A stretch of DNA of 11,489 nucleotides from a bacterium (GCA_004560045.1 SFWF01000047.1:1-11489); one strand, 5' to 3'. Counted from the first letter of the stretch, positions 1 to 7,610 are shown. Numbers and translations are program-made. Notes: generated by a model from the letters alone, not told the origin.

Positions 1-1575
1 ACCGTCCCCTTCTGCCCCGAAAGCAGTCTTTCGGGAATAGGTCACAAGGATTTTATCTACGGGGCGTGGTATAAGCGAAAGGTCACTCTTGAGTCTCTTT
101 CCGAGAAGACTCTTCTTCATTTCGGCGCTGTGGACTATATATGCAGAGCCTTCGTTAACGGACGGTTTGCAGGCGAGCACAAGGGCGGCTACGTTTCCTT
201 CTCTTTTGATATTACCGACCTGCTCAGGGTAGGCGAAAACGAGATCGCGGTCTACGCTATAGACGATACCAGAGATCAATCTATCCCCACGGGAAAGCAG
301 TCGGACAGATACGGCTCTCACGGATGCTTTTATACGAGAACTACGGGTATATGGCAGACGGTATGGCTTGAATTTATGCCCGAGACGCATATAAAAAAGG
401 TTAAATATTTCCCGAATATTACAGACGGAAGCGTTACGATAGCGGCCGAGCTTCAAGGCAATGCCGACCTTTCCTGCGAGGTATATTTTGAAGGACAGGA
501 AATGGGATCGTATAAGGCTGCGCGGGTCGGAGGAAGCTTTACCTTTAATATTCCGCTTAAGGAAAAGCACCTTTGGGAGGTTGGAAAGGGAGACCTTTAC
601 GACGTTAAATTTTCCTTTGGAGAAGACAAGGCTGAAAGCTATTTCGGACTTCGAGAGGTTCGTCTTGACGGCTTTAGGTTCCTTATAAACGGAAAATCGG
701 TATTCCAGAGACTCGTTCTCGATCAGGGCTTTTATCCCGACGGGATCTATACCGCACCTTCAGATGAGGCTCTAAAAAAGGATATCGAGTTATCTATGGC
801 CTGCGGCTTTAACGGAGCAAGACTTCACGAAAAGATCTTCGAAGAACGCTTTTTATATCACGCAGATAAAATGGGCTATATAGTTTGGGGAGAATATCCC
901 GATTGGGGTATGAATTTCGCGGACGATACGGGTATATACTCGGTTCTTCCCGAATGGACCGAAGAAATGGGCCGCGATTTTAACCACCCTGCGATAGTCG
1001 GATGGTGCCCGAGAAACGAGGTGTGGGAGCAGGCTAAGGCTATGCCCAGCAGAAAGGTTCTCGAAACAGTTTACGACATTACAAAGGCCCTTGACCCCAC
1101 CCGTCCCTGCATCGATACAAGCGGCGGATACCACTATAAGACCGACGTTTTCGACGTTCACGACTACGATCAAAACCCCGAGACCTTTAAGGAGCATTAC
1201 GACAAGCTAATGACCGAGGGAAGGGTTCACGACTGGCTTTCGGCAGGAGAGCTTAAGCAGACCTATAAGGGCGAAGCAGTATTTGTAAGCGAATACGGCG
1301 GAATAAAGTGGGTCGACGGCGAGATGGGCGAAAACGACCACCAAAAAAGCTGGGGATACGGAGACGCACCCCGCTCTGAGGAGGAATTTAAGGCCCGCTT
1401 TAAGGGACTTACCGACGCTCTGCTCGATAACGACAAGATGTTCGGACTTTGCTATACACAGCTTACCGACGTTGAGCAGGAGCAAAACGGACTTTATACC
1501 TACGAGCGCAAGGCTAAATTCGACACCAAGTTTTTCTATGACGTTATGACAAGAAAGGCTAAAATTGAAGATTAA
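1..1575 (+). CDS. Glycoside hydrolase family 2 protein (beta-galactosidase/beta-glucuronidase-like), 5' end missing
   Basis: Retaining GH2 glycosidase that would cleave a beta-linked sugar; the substrate cannot be read from the sequence. The frame is open from base 1 and already encodes the GH2 sugar-binding domain (VPFCPESSLSGIG, then the YGAWYKRKV strand), so the true start lies upstream. A GTG at 130 is internal and has no ribosome binding site. The visible 524 residues contain the N-terminal jelly-roll domain (about 1-135), an immunoglobulin-like sandwich (about 140-215) and a TIM barrel (about 218-524). The catalytic acid/base is Glu340 in GWCPRNEVW and the nucleophile is Glu431 in FVSEYGG, the expected GH2 pair. 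Perhaps 40-80 residues are missing. No signal peptide can be judged because the N-terminus is absent. The gene ends 3 nt before a hairpin terminator. Family assignment is firm; specificity is unknown. Confidence 0.93.
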   Translation, partial: TVPFCPESSLSGIGHKDFIYGAWYKRKVTLESLSEKTLLHFGAVDYICRAFVNGRFAGEHKGGYVSFSFDITDLLRVGENEIAVYAIDDTRDQSIPTGKQSDRYGSHGCFYTRTTGIWQTVWLEFMPETHIKKVKYFPNITDGSVTIAAELQGNADLSCEVYFEGQEMGSYKAARVGGSFTFNIPLKEKHLWEVGKGDLYDVKFSFGEDKAESYFGLREVRLDGFRFLINGKSVFQRLVLDQGFYPDGIYTAPSDEALKKDIELSMACGFNGARLHEKIFEERFLYHADKMGYIVWGEYPDWGMNFADDTGIYSVLPEWTEEMGRDFNHPAIVGWCPRNEVWEQAKAMPSRKVLETVYDITKALDPTRPCIDTSGGYHYKTDVFDVHDYDQNPETFKEHYDKLMTEGRVHDWLSAGELKQTYKGEAVFVSEYGGIKWVDGEMGENDHQKSWGYGDAPRSEEEFKARFKGLTDALLDNDKMFGLCYTQLTDVEQEQNGLYTYERKAKFDTKFFYDVMTRKAKIED

Positions 1576-1578
1576 GTA

Positions 1579-1615
1579 AAAAACGCTTCACAGAATAGTT
1601 CTGTGGAGCGTTTTT
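1579..1615. terminator. Bidirectional intrinsic terminator
   Basis: Arms AAAAACGCT (1579-1587) and AGCGTTTTT (1607-1615) pair perfectly. They continue through a T-G wobble and CACAGAA/TTCTGTG, leaving a 3-nt loop TAG at 1596-1598. The A-tract on one side and T-tract on the other let it work in both directions. It terminates the GH2 gene and could also stop minus-strand transcription coming from the U32 gene. Confidence 0.9.
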
Positions 1616-1616
1616 G

Positions 1617-1691
1617 TTACATAATAAATTCTTCGGCCGTTTCTTTGCATGCTGAGTAGTCGAGCATATTGAAAGCGAGAAGGTTCCTGCC
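1617..1691 (-). other. Protein-like 24-codon open stretch without start, possible gene tail
   Basis: Downstream of the U32 gene, the minus strand reads GRNLLAFNMLDYSACKETAE and then EFIM and a stop at 1617-1619. Its codon choice resembles that of the surrounding genes. A stop codon sits just upstream in frame (1692-1694), and there is no ribosome binding site before the internal ATG. It could be the 3' remnant of a deleted gene or chance. I do not recognise a family. Confidence 0.15.
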
Positions 1692-1728
1692 TTAGAAGCC
1701 CTTGCTGCAGACTCCTTCTCCCGCTAAA

Positions 1729-3786
1729 TTATTCAACACCTCTAAAGTAAAGCCCGCGGGTAAAATCACAGTCGGGAGCGGCGACGTTTCTATAGGCGGC
1801 GATGACCTCATCGACCCGCTCGGGGAGTTCGTCGGTGAAATAAAGAAGCTCAAAATCGAGGCCTGAAATTTCGCTTTTACGGTCGGCAAGCCAGATCACC
1901 TTGGAGTTTAAAAGCTCGCTGTATCCGTTTTGACATCTTACGGGGAACTGCGTGCTCTTGCGGTCGGTCAAGGTCTCGTTTCGGCCGCACTCGGCGCAGG
2001 AAAGGCCGTTTCTTATAGGGCAATTTCTTGTCAGCATAAGGGGCAGGCGACCGTAGGAGATGATACCCTTAGGGATATCTGCCGAGACACTTTTCGCCTC
2101 CGATAATAAAAGCTCGGGGGAAAGGACGACGGCAAGGCTACCCTGCTCCTTATGGTAATCCGCAGAGGCGGAGTTATATATATTGTAGCCGAAATGGGAA
2201 ACGGTCTTAAAGCCCGCTTTTTTTGCAAGCTCGGTTGCGGCAAGGGTTGAACAGAAGGCTATCTCTATTCCCTTTTCTTTAAACAGCCTGAGTCTTCCGA
2301 GAATATAGCTTTCGTTTGAAATTCCTCGGGGAAGCTCTACGGCAAAGGTTACCTTATCGGGAAGAAGCGCGGGGTCGGCATTTATGGGGATAAGAACAAG
2401 GTCGGCTTCGCCTGCTTTTTCGGTTAGCTGATTTATACTATCAAGCCTGATAACTGTTTTTAGTTTTTTAGGCTCATAGTCTTTTTCATAATTCTTTAAA
2501 GCCGAATAATCGGGGGTTATTTCGGGGAGCTTGGCACGAAGGGCAGAGAGCTTATCGAGGGCATCGCGGCGAAGAGCATTAAGGGAGGAAACGCGGAGCA
2601 TAAGACCCCCGTCGATATTTACGCTAAGGTTTTCAAAATAGTATGGTGTGCCGCCCGTTTTATTAAGCTTTTCGAGGACGGATGCCTCATCCATTGGGCG
2701 GTTTATGGCCTTTTCGGGAATATCGCCCGAGACGGTTACGGTATTTTCCCCGTCGTTTACGGTGAGGGTTATGGGACGACCCTCCTTAATTTCGGCGGAG
2801 CCATAAAGTTGTATGCTCTGACGGTCGTTTCGGTAAAGCTCGTGCAGAGAAGCAAAGACAGTATCGGCGGCGGTAACGTCCTCCTTGGTTCGTATTCCGA
2901 ACATATCGCGACCGAGTTTACCGGTGTAGTAGCCGTCGGTAAAGCCCGAACGGGAAAAGACCTTTTCGAGGGCCGAGCTTATATTTTCTTCCACAAAGCC
3001 GTTATCCAGCATCTGTCTGCAGGCGGCTGTGGCGGCGGCGACGTATTCGGGCCGCTTCATTCTGCCTTCGATCTTAAGGGAGGATACACCCATTTCTTTT
3101 AGCTCGTTTAAATAAGGAATAAGGGAAAGATCCTTAAGGCTTAGATCGTAGCCGTTTCCGTTTCTTGCCTCAAAGGGCAGGCGGCAGGGGCCTGCGCAAA
3201 GGCCGCGGTTACCGCTTCGTCCGCCAAGCATTGCGGAAAGCAGACACTGACCCGACATAGACATACACAGGGCTCCGTGAACGAAGACCTCGACCTCCAT
3301 ATTCTGCGCTTTGGCTTCTTCGCAGAAGGCGGCAAGCTCGGGTCGGCTCATCTCACGTGAGACCACGACACGAGAAAAGCCCATTTCGCGAAGGGGCTTT
3401 ATGGCCGAGGGAGAATGAACCGTCATCTGTGTGGAGGCGTGAATGGGAAGCTCGGGGATAACCTTATGAAGGGTTTGTACAAAGCCGATATCGGCGGTTA
3501 TGACCCCGTCGATACCCGCTTTTGCCGCTTCGACCGTTTGCTCGATAGCCTCTTTCATTTCCGCGTCGGAAATCAGGATATTAAGGGTCAGATAGACCTT
3601 CACTCCGCGGATATGACAAAACTCCACCGCCTCGCGCAGTGAAGCGACGGTAAAGTTTTCTGCATTTCGGCGGGCGTTAAAGGAATCGAGTCCCAAATAC
3701 ACCGCATCGGCACCGCTTCGAACAGCGGCGGTAAGCATTTCACGGTTTCCTACGGGGGAAAGGACTTCCGGTTTTAAAACAGACAT
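1729..3786 (-). CDS. U32 family peptidase-like protein with DUF3656 domain (RlhA-like)
   Basis: Member of the U32 family. The characterised relative with the same two-domain layout, E. coli RlhA, is needed for hydroxylation of C2501 in 23S rRNA; other U32 proteins act in tRNA or ubiquinone hydroxylation, so proteolysis is doubtful. The 685 residues begin with the family N-terminus (PEVLSPVGN, then SGADAVYLGL at about 24-33). The U32 signature EVFVHGALC...SGQC..S spans about 166-184. Cys174, Cys181, Cys197 and Cys201 are the expected iron-sulfur ligands, followed by SLKIEGRMK at about 236-244. A DUF3656-type region lies around 385-500, and a second Cys cluster (CPIRNGLSCAECG, about 588-602) near the C-terminus. 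The start is supported by AAGGAT at 3793-3798, 6 nt from the ATG. Length matches complete family members. It is monocistronic and divergent from apgM. Family call is firm; the exact substrate is inferred. Confidence 0.92.
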   Translation of the reverse strand: MSVLKPEVLSPVGNREMLTAAVRSGADAVYLGLDSFNARRNAENFTVASLREAVEFCHIRGVKVYLTLNILISDAEMKEAIEQTVEAAKAGIDGVITADIGFVQTLHKVIPELPIHASTQMTVHSPSAIKPLREMGFSRVVVSREMSRPELAAFCEEAKAQNMEVEVFVHGALCMSMSGQCLLSAMLGGRSGNRGLCAGPCRLPFEARNGNGYDLSLKDLSLIPYLNELKEMGVSSLKIEGRMKRPEYVAAATAACRQMLDNGFVEENISSALEKVFSRSGFTDGYYTGKLGRDMFGIRTKEDVTAADTVFASLHELYRNDRQSIQLYGSAEIKEGRPITLTVNDGENTVTVSGDIPEKAINRPMDEASVLEKLNKTGGTPYYFENLSVNIDGGLMLRVSSLNALRRDALDKLSALRAKLPEITPDYSALKNYEKDYEPKKLKTVIRLDSINQLTEKAGEADLVLIPINADPALLPDKVTFAVELPRGISNESYILGRLRLFKEKGIEIAFCSTLAATELAKKAGFKTVSHFGYNIYNSASADYHKEQGSLAVVLSPELLLSEAKSVSADIPKGIISYGRLPLMLTRNCPIRNGLSCAECGRNETLTDRKSTQFPVRCQNGYSELLNSKVIWLADRKSEISGLDFELLYFTDELPERVDEVIAAYRNVAAPDCDFTRGLYFRGVE

Positions 3787-3855
3787 TTTATCATCCTTAG
3801 AACAATTATGTTTATATAATATTACATTTTATCAAAAATTTAAAGTCTTTTTTTC

Positions 3856-3884
3856 TTTACAAGTCGGGTTTTAGATAATATAAT
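3856..3884 (+). promoter_or_regulatory. Sigma-A promoter of the phosphoglycerate mutase gene
   Basis: A -35 box TTTACA (3856-3861) and a perfect -10 box TATAAT (3879-3884) are separated by exactly 17 nt, 32 nt upstream of the ATG at 3917. The leader is short, with AAAGGTGG at 3902-3909 as ribosome binding site. The minus-strand promoter for the U32 gene must lie in the same AT-rich gap (3787-3916), but I see no convincing pair of boxes for it. Confidence 0.85.
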
Positions 3885-3916
3885 ATAGATACCTAAAAAA
3901 TAAAGGTGGTTTACAC

Positions 3917-5128
3917 ATGAAATACTTAGTTTTACTTTGCGACGGAATGGCCGATACCCCCTCCGACTATCTTGGCGGCAAAACTCCTATGGAGCTTGCG
4001 GACAAGCCGAATATGGACGCTTTGGCAAAGGTGTCCGAGGTTGGTCTTTGCAAAACGGTAGCAAAAGGACTCAAGCCTGGAAGTGACGTTGCAAATCTTT
4101 CGGTAATGGGATACGATCCCACCGTTTCCTATACGGGACGTTCTCCCTTGGAGGCGGCTTCTATAGGCATTGATCTTAAGGACACCGACGTTACCCTCCG
4201 CTGTAACATAGTTACCCTTTCCGACGAGGAAAGATACGAGGACAAGACTATGGTCGACTACTGCGCAGGAGATATCTCCACCGCAGAGGCGGCTGAAATT
4301 ATCAAGACCGTAGAGGAAAAGCTCGGAAATGAGATATACAAGTTTTATTCGGGCGTCAGCTACCGTCACTGCCTCGTGGTGGACGGCGGCACTACAGATC
4401 TCGGTAATATGACCCCGCCCCACGACATCAGCGGCAGAGTTATCGGCGAGTATTTAAGCAAGAGCGAAAACGCCGCTCCCCTTATCGACCTTATGAAGAA
4501 AAGCTACGAGTTTCTTAAAGATCACCCCGTAAACAAGGCGCGGGAGGCAAGGGGCGAGAGACCTGCTAACTCTATATGGCTCTGGGGCGAAGGCACCAAG
4601 CCCGACGTCCAAAACTTCAAAGAGAAAAACGGCGTTTCAGGCTGTGTTATCTCGGCGGTAGACCTTCTTAAGGGCATCGGCATCTGCGCAGGAATGGAGA
4701 CCCCCGAGGTCGAGGGCGCGACGGGATATATCGACACCAACTTCAGCGGAAAGGCTAATGCGGCAATTGAAGCCTTTGGGAAGGGCACCGAGCTGGTTTA
4801 CATCCACGTTGAGGCTCCCGACGAGTGCGGTCACCGCTGTGAGCCCGAGAACAAGGTTAAGGCCATCGGTCTTATAGATAAGCTTATTTTAGCTCCCGTT
4901 AAAAAATATCTTGACGAGTCGGGAGAGGATCACCGCATACTTATCTGCCCCGATCATCCCACTCCCCTGCTTACTAAGACCCATTCCTCCGAGCCCGTTC
5001 CCTTTATGATATACGACAGCAGAAAGGTACTGACAGGCGTTGATACCCTGACCGAAAAGACGGCCGCTTCGACCGGACTCTTCATCGAGCACGGCCCTTC
5101 CATTATGGACAGACTTTTAGAAAAATAG
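3917..5128 (+). CDS. apgM: Cofactor-independent phosphoglycerate mutase, archaeal (ApgM) type
   Basis: Alkaline-phosphatase-superfamily enzyme expected to interconvert 3- and 2-phosphoglycerate in glycolysis, in the cytoplasm. The 403 residues start with MKYLVLLCDGMAD, where Asp9 is a metal ligand. The phosphoserine nucleophile is Ser56 in KPGSDVANLS, followed by YTGRSPLEAAS at about 74-84. Later metal ligands are in EAPDECGH (Asp302, His306) and DHPTP (Asp346, His347). HDISG and AVDLLKGIG also match the family. Length fits. The start has a good ribosome binding site 7 nt upstream and its own promoter and terminator, so it is monocistronic. A bacterial subgroup of this family has been proposed, from gene neighbourhood, to act as homoserine kinase. 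No threonine-pathway gene is seen here, so the mutase call is the default, not proven. Confidence 0.88.
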   Translation: MKYLVLLCDGMADTPSDYLGGKTPMELADKPNMDALAKVSEVGLCKTVAKGLKPGSDVANLSVMGYDPTVSYTGRSPLEAASIGIDLKDTDVTLRCNIVTLSDEERYEDKTMVDYCAGDISTAEAAEIIKTVEEKLGNEIYKFYSGVSYRHCLVVDGGTTDLGNMTPPHDISGRVIGEYLSKSENAAPLIDLMKKSYEFLKDHPVNKAREARGERPANSIWLWGEGTKPDVQNFKEKNGVSGCVISAVDLLKGIGICAGMETPEVEGATGYIDTNFSGKANAAIEAFGKGTELVYIHVEAPDECGHRCEPENKVKAIGLIDKLILAPVKKYLDESGEDHRILICPDHPTPLLTKTHSSEPVPFMIYDSRKVLTGVDTLTEKTAASTGLFIEHGPSIMDRLLEK

Positions 5129-5135
5129 CGCCTAA

Positions 5136-5165
5136 AAAAGGAAGTATGCTCGCATACTTCCTTTT
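5136..5165. terminator. Bidirectional intrinsic terminator between apgM and rodA
   Basis: AAAAGGAAGTATG (5136-5148) pairs without mismatch with CATACTTCCTTTT (5153-5165) around a 4-nt loop CTCG. T-rich sequence follows on the plus strand (5162-5170), and an A-run follows in the opposite sense. It lies 7 nt after the apgM stop and 3 nt beyond the rodA stop, so it serves both convergent genes. Confidence 0.92.
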
Positions 5166-5168
5166 GTT

Positions 5169-6305
5169 TTAATATTCGTGCAGGTAGATCGTTCCCGAGT
5201 TTCGGTGCTTATGGACGCTGACGGTTATTCCGACACCGCACATAAGGCAGAGTAGCGAGCTTCCGCCCGCCGAGAAGAAGGGCAGGGTTATTCCGATAAC
5301 GGGAAGCACCGAAAGGCACATTCCGAGATTTATAAGGGTCTGTGTAAAGAGCATGGCAAACATTCCGACGGCAATATACATTCCCGCCTCGTCCTCGGAG
5401 TGTCGGGCAACTCGGATGCACCTGAAGCAAATTGCGCTAAGCAGTATCAGCACCGCAAGACAGCCCAGCATTCCGAGCTCTTCTCCGATAGATACGAAGA
5501 TAAAGTCGTTATGACCCTCGGGGATACCCTGCGACTGAGTAAGCTCGCCTTTAAACAGCCCTTGTCCCGTAATACCTCCGTTGGCAAGGGCGATTCGGCC
5601 CATCCACTGCTGATATCCGATTCCCTGAAGATTGGTTTCGGGGTTAAAGATAGAGAAGATTCGGGCCTTCTGATCCTCGTTTAAGAGGAAAAAATAGACG
5701 ATAGGGGCGGCCATCACAAGCATAACTCCCGCGGCGGCAAAATAGCGAAGCTTAAGTCCCGCAGAAAAAAGCATACAGATAAACATTGCAGCAAAAACAA
5801 GGGCCGTACCGTCGTCGCCCTGAGCGTGAATGAGAAGCACGGGGAAGGCGCCGTGAAGCAGGACGGGAAGCAGGTATAGGATCTTGTTTATCTTTTTCTG
5901 AACCTTGGCAAGATGTGCCGAGAAGGTTATTATAAAGCAAATTTTCATAAGCTCGGCAGGCTGAAAGGACATTCCGCCGGGAAGCAGCAGCCAGGCCTTG
6001 TCGTCGGTGCCCTCGGGGGCAAAGCCGATAAAGAAGGTGAGCAGTACGGGAATAAGTCCTGCCGCGGCGGCTAAAAACCAATATTTCTGAAAGGTTTTAT
6101 AATTTATATTCGAAATAACTATCGCAACACCGAGACCGCCAAACATTGCGATCACCTGTGTTATAAATTCACCGAGGCCTCCGGTATGAGCAGTCGCAGA
6201 CAAAACGGCGATACAGCCGAAGGACGAAGCCGCAAAAACGAGAAGCAGCATTATTTTATCGGTTTCGCGGATATAGTCGGCTATAAGGGAAAAAAGTCGC
6301 TTCAT
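5169..6305 (-). CDS. rodA: RodA-like SEDS peptidoglycan polymerase
   Basis: Integral membrane glycosyltransferase of the SEDS family (RodA/FtsW/SpoVE) that polymerises lipid II into glycan strands, normally with a class B penicillin-binding protein. About ten hydrophobic segments run through the 378 residues. Family motifs in order: Trp105 in the DDKAWLLLPG loop, SFQPAELMK (113-121), QGDDGTALVF (162-171), GYQQWMGRIAL (230-240), PEGHNDFIF with Asp267 (262-270), GEELGMLG (274-281) and LPVIGITLPFFSAGGSSLL (334-352). Trp105 and Asp267 align with the loop Trp and Asp known to be essential in RodA proteins. The GYQQ...GQGLFKGELTQSQ stretch favours RodA over FtsW. QGDDGTA replaces the usual QPDLGTA. 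AGGTGA lies 4 nt before the ATG. It stands alone, away from mreBCD or a penicillin-binding protein gene in this window. Confidence 0.9.
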   Translation of the reverse strand: MKRLFSLIADYIRETDKIMLLLVFAASSFGCIAVLSATAHTGGLGEFITQVIAMFGGLGVAIVISNINYKTFQKYWFLAAAAGLIPVLLTFFIGFAPEGTDDKAWLLLPGGMSFQPAELMKICFIITFSAHLAKVQKKINKILYLLPVLLHGAFPVLLIHAQGDDGTALVFAAMFICMLFSAGLKLRYFAAAGVMLVMAAPIVYFFLLNEDQKARIFSIFNPETNLQGIGYQQWMGRIALANGGITGQGLFKGELTQSQGIPEGHNDFIFVSIGEELGMLGCLAVLILLSAICFRCIRVARHSEDEAGMYIAVGMFAMLFTQTLINLGMCLSVLPVIGITLPFFSAGGSSLLCLMCGVGITVSVHKHRNSGTIYLHEY

Positions 6306-6337
6306 ACCGTCACCTGCCTTTCATAGTTATCTTTTAT

Positions 6338-6366
6338 ATTATATTTTATAATTCCCATAATTTCAA
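6338..6366 (-). promoter_or_regulatory. Sigma-A promoter of rodA
   Basis: On the minus strand, TTGAAA (complement of 6361-6366) and TATAAT (complement of 6338-6343) are spaced by 17 nt, 32 nt upstream of the rodA ATG. This is close to consensus. It lies back to back with the promoter at 6394-6422; only 27 bp separate the two -35 boxes. Confidence 0.85.
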
Positions 6367-6393
6367 GTATGTAATTTAGGTACCGCTTATTTC

Positions 6394-6422
6394 TTGACTT
6401 TAAAGGACGAATACTGTATAAT
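6394..6422 (+). promoter_or_regulatory. Sigma-A promoter of the VOC/glyoxalase gene
   Basis: TTGACT (6394-6399) and TATAAT (6417-6422) are separated by 17 nt, 29 nt upstream of the ATG at 6452. GGGAGG at 6438-6443 is the ribosome binding site, 8 nt before the start. This is the strongest-looking promoter in the window. Confidence 0.88.
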
Positions 6423-6451
6423 TTTCATATATTTATTGGGAGGTTTTCCTT

Positions 6452-6850
6452 ATGGCACCTAAAATTAACGGAGTTCATCACATCTGCCTTAAGGCGGTAG
6501 GTCTTGAGGATTTTGAAAGAATGGTAGATTTTTACACGAAGCTTTTGGGTCTTCCCGTCGTTATGAAATGGGGCGAAGGGGACAAAGTCGGTATGATGAT
6601 AGATACGGGGGATGCCTGGCTGGAAATTTTCGCAAACGGCACCGATTATCCTGCGTCTTCGGCCATCCGTCATATCGCGCTTAATGTCGAGGATACCGAC
6701 GCCTGTATCGAGACGGTGAGAAAAGCGGGATATGAGATACTTATAGAACCCAAGGATCACACCTTCCCCACTACTCCTCCCTACAGTTGCCGTCTTGGCT
6801 TCTGCCGCGGTCCCGTAGGCGAAGAGGTTGAATTTTTTCAGGTTAAATAA
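6452..6850 (+). CDS. VOC (glyoxalase/bleomycin resistance) superfamily protein
   Basis: Small metalloenzyme-type protein of the vicinal oxygen chelate fold: 132 residues with two beta-alpha-beta-beta-beta units, usually a cytoplasmic dimer. The four expected metal-ligand positions are present: His10 in VHHICL, Glu58 in AWLEIF, His74 in IRHIAL and Glu127 in GEEVEFFQ. Full metal coordination argues for an enzyme of the glyoxalase I or epimerase kind, not just a binding protein, but the substrate cannot be read. The FYTKLLGLP segment at about 27-35 is typical of the family. It has its own strong promoter, a good ribosome binding site and a terminator, so it is a single-gene unit. The truncated AraC-type gene behind it may once have been its regulator, which is speculative. 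Confidence 0.88.
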   Translation: MAPKINGVHHICLKAVGLEDFERMVDFYTKLLGLPVVMKWGEGDKVGMMIDTGDAWLEIFANGTDYPASSAIRHIALNVEDTDACIETVRKAGYEILIEPKDHTFPTTPPYSCRLGFCRGPVGEEVEFFQVK

Positions 6851-6857
6851 AAACTTT

Positions 6858-6896
6858 AAAAGCTATAGAAGTCTTATCGGCTTCTATAGCTTTTTT
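6858..6896 (+). terminator. Intrinsic terminator of the VOC gene
   Basis: AAAAGCTATAGAAG (6858-6871) pairs perfectly with CTTCTATAGCTTTT (6881-6894) around a 9-nt loop. A run of six T follows the 3' arm (6891-6896). It starts 7 nt after the VOC stop. The remaining reading frame of the AraC remnant begins at its last bases. Confidence 0.92.
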
Positions 6897-7521
6897 GGTT
6901 ATTCTATGCGGAGTCGGCGATATCGCCATCATTCCCTACGGTGCGGCCTACAGTAACGAGCTTTTGAGCGTCGACACCCGGTATTATCAGATCGATTTTT
7001 GCATTTATAAAAACGGAGAGCCTGTAGCGGTTTCCGAGAAGCTCAGCGTTATTAAGAATCACCTTGGAGAAGCTCTTACCGCGCTTTTCAGGGATGCTTT
7101 TGAAGGCTATACCGAAAACGAGCAGGCAGGAAGACTGCTTTGCATATCCGACACGCTGAAAATACTCGCAATTCTTAAAAAAAGTTCGGATTTCTTCGGC
7201 AAGAAGGACACGGCCGAAGAGATTTTCTTTTTTATAAAAGAAAACTGTACCACCAACATAACCGCCCGTGATATAGCCGAAAAGTTTAACATAAGTATTT
7301 CTCTGCTCGAAAAAAGGCTTAAGGCAAGGTATGATATGTCGCCTGTAAGACTAAAGAATTATTTGCGTATAGAAACGTCGAAGCAGCTTCTTGCCGAAGG
7401 ATACAGCATCGACGAGGTGAGCTTGAGAACGGGCTTTTGTGACAGATATCACTTCACAAAAACCTTTACCAGCTTTGTGGGGCAATCACCCTCACGCTTT
7501 ACGTTAAACTTAAAGGTTTGA
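6895..7521 (+). pseudogene. 5'-truncated AraC-family transcriptional regulator
   Basis: The readable 208 residues hold the end of an AraC-type cupin sensor domain (GVGDIAIIPYGAAYS at about 6-20, then YQIDF), a linker, and a complete double helix-turn-helix DNA-binding domain. Helix 1 region is ITARDIAEKFNIS (122-134). The second half is EVSLRTGFCDRYHFTKTFTS (174-193), with GQSPSRF at 196-202 closing the domain. Normal members are about 270-300 residues, so roughly 70-90 N-terminal residues are gone. The only possible start is a TTG at 6895 lying in the T-run of the preceding terminator, with no ribosome binding site. The next in-frame ATG is at residue 148. No promoter is visible before it. 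The DNA-binding half is free of frameshifts, so the loss looks recent. A tiny chance remains that it is made as a short regulator. Confidence 0.75.
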
Positions 7522-7568
7522 CCAAAAATTTATAATTATAATTTTTTCTTTATTATTTGTTTAAAGTA

Positions 7569-7577
7569 TGGTATAAT
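7569..7577 (+). promoter_or_regulatory. Extended -10 promoter of the fhs operon
   Basis: TATAAT at 7572-7577 is preceded by TGG (7569-7571), giving the TGN extended -10 motif. Only a weak -35 candidate (TTTATT, 7549-7554) lies 17 nt upstream. The expected transcript start is near 7584, leaving a leader of about 27 nt, too short for a folate-type riboswitch. Confidence 0.72.
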
Positions 7578-7596
7578 TTAAAAAATATATTCTCTT

Positions 7597-7601
7597 GGAG
7601 G
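7597..7601 (+). promoter_or_regulatory. Ribosome binding site fixing the fhs start
   Basis: GGAGG lies 9 nt before the ATG at 7611. It selects that ATG over an in-frame TTG at 7557, which sits upstream of the -10 box and therefore outside the transcript. Confidence 0.85.
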
Positions 7602-7610
7602 TATTTTGAT

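Noticed and set aside
130..1575. GH2 gene starting at the GTG at 130
   Set aside because: The frame is open to base 1 and the upstream codons encode the conserved GH2 N-terminal domain, so the gene is simply cut by the window edge.
3932..4423. Minus-strand open frame inside apgM (163 codons), and a similar one at 8388-8906 inside fhs
   Set aside because: Both are shadows of strongly conserved genes and their translations resemble no family.
7529..7547. AT-only palindrome as terminator of the AraC remnant
   Set aside because: The stem contains no G-C pairs and would be too weak; it is better read as part of the AT-rich promoter region.
7557..7610. Upstream TTG start giving fhs 18 extra residues
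   Set aside because: It lies upstream of the -10 box and has no ribosome binding site; the ATG at 7611 has GGAGG and the family-typical N-terminus.
7522..7610. Tetrahydrofolate riboswitch before fhs
   Set aside because: The predicted leader is only about 27 nt and the rest of the gap is plain AT-rich sequence with no structured aptamer.
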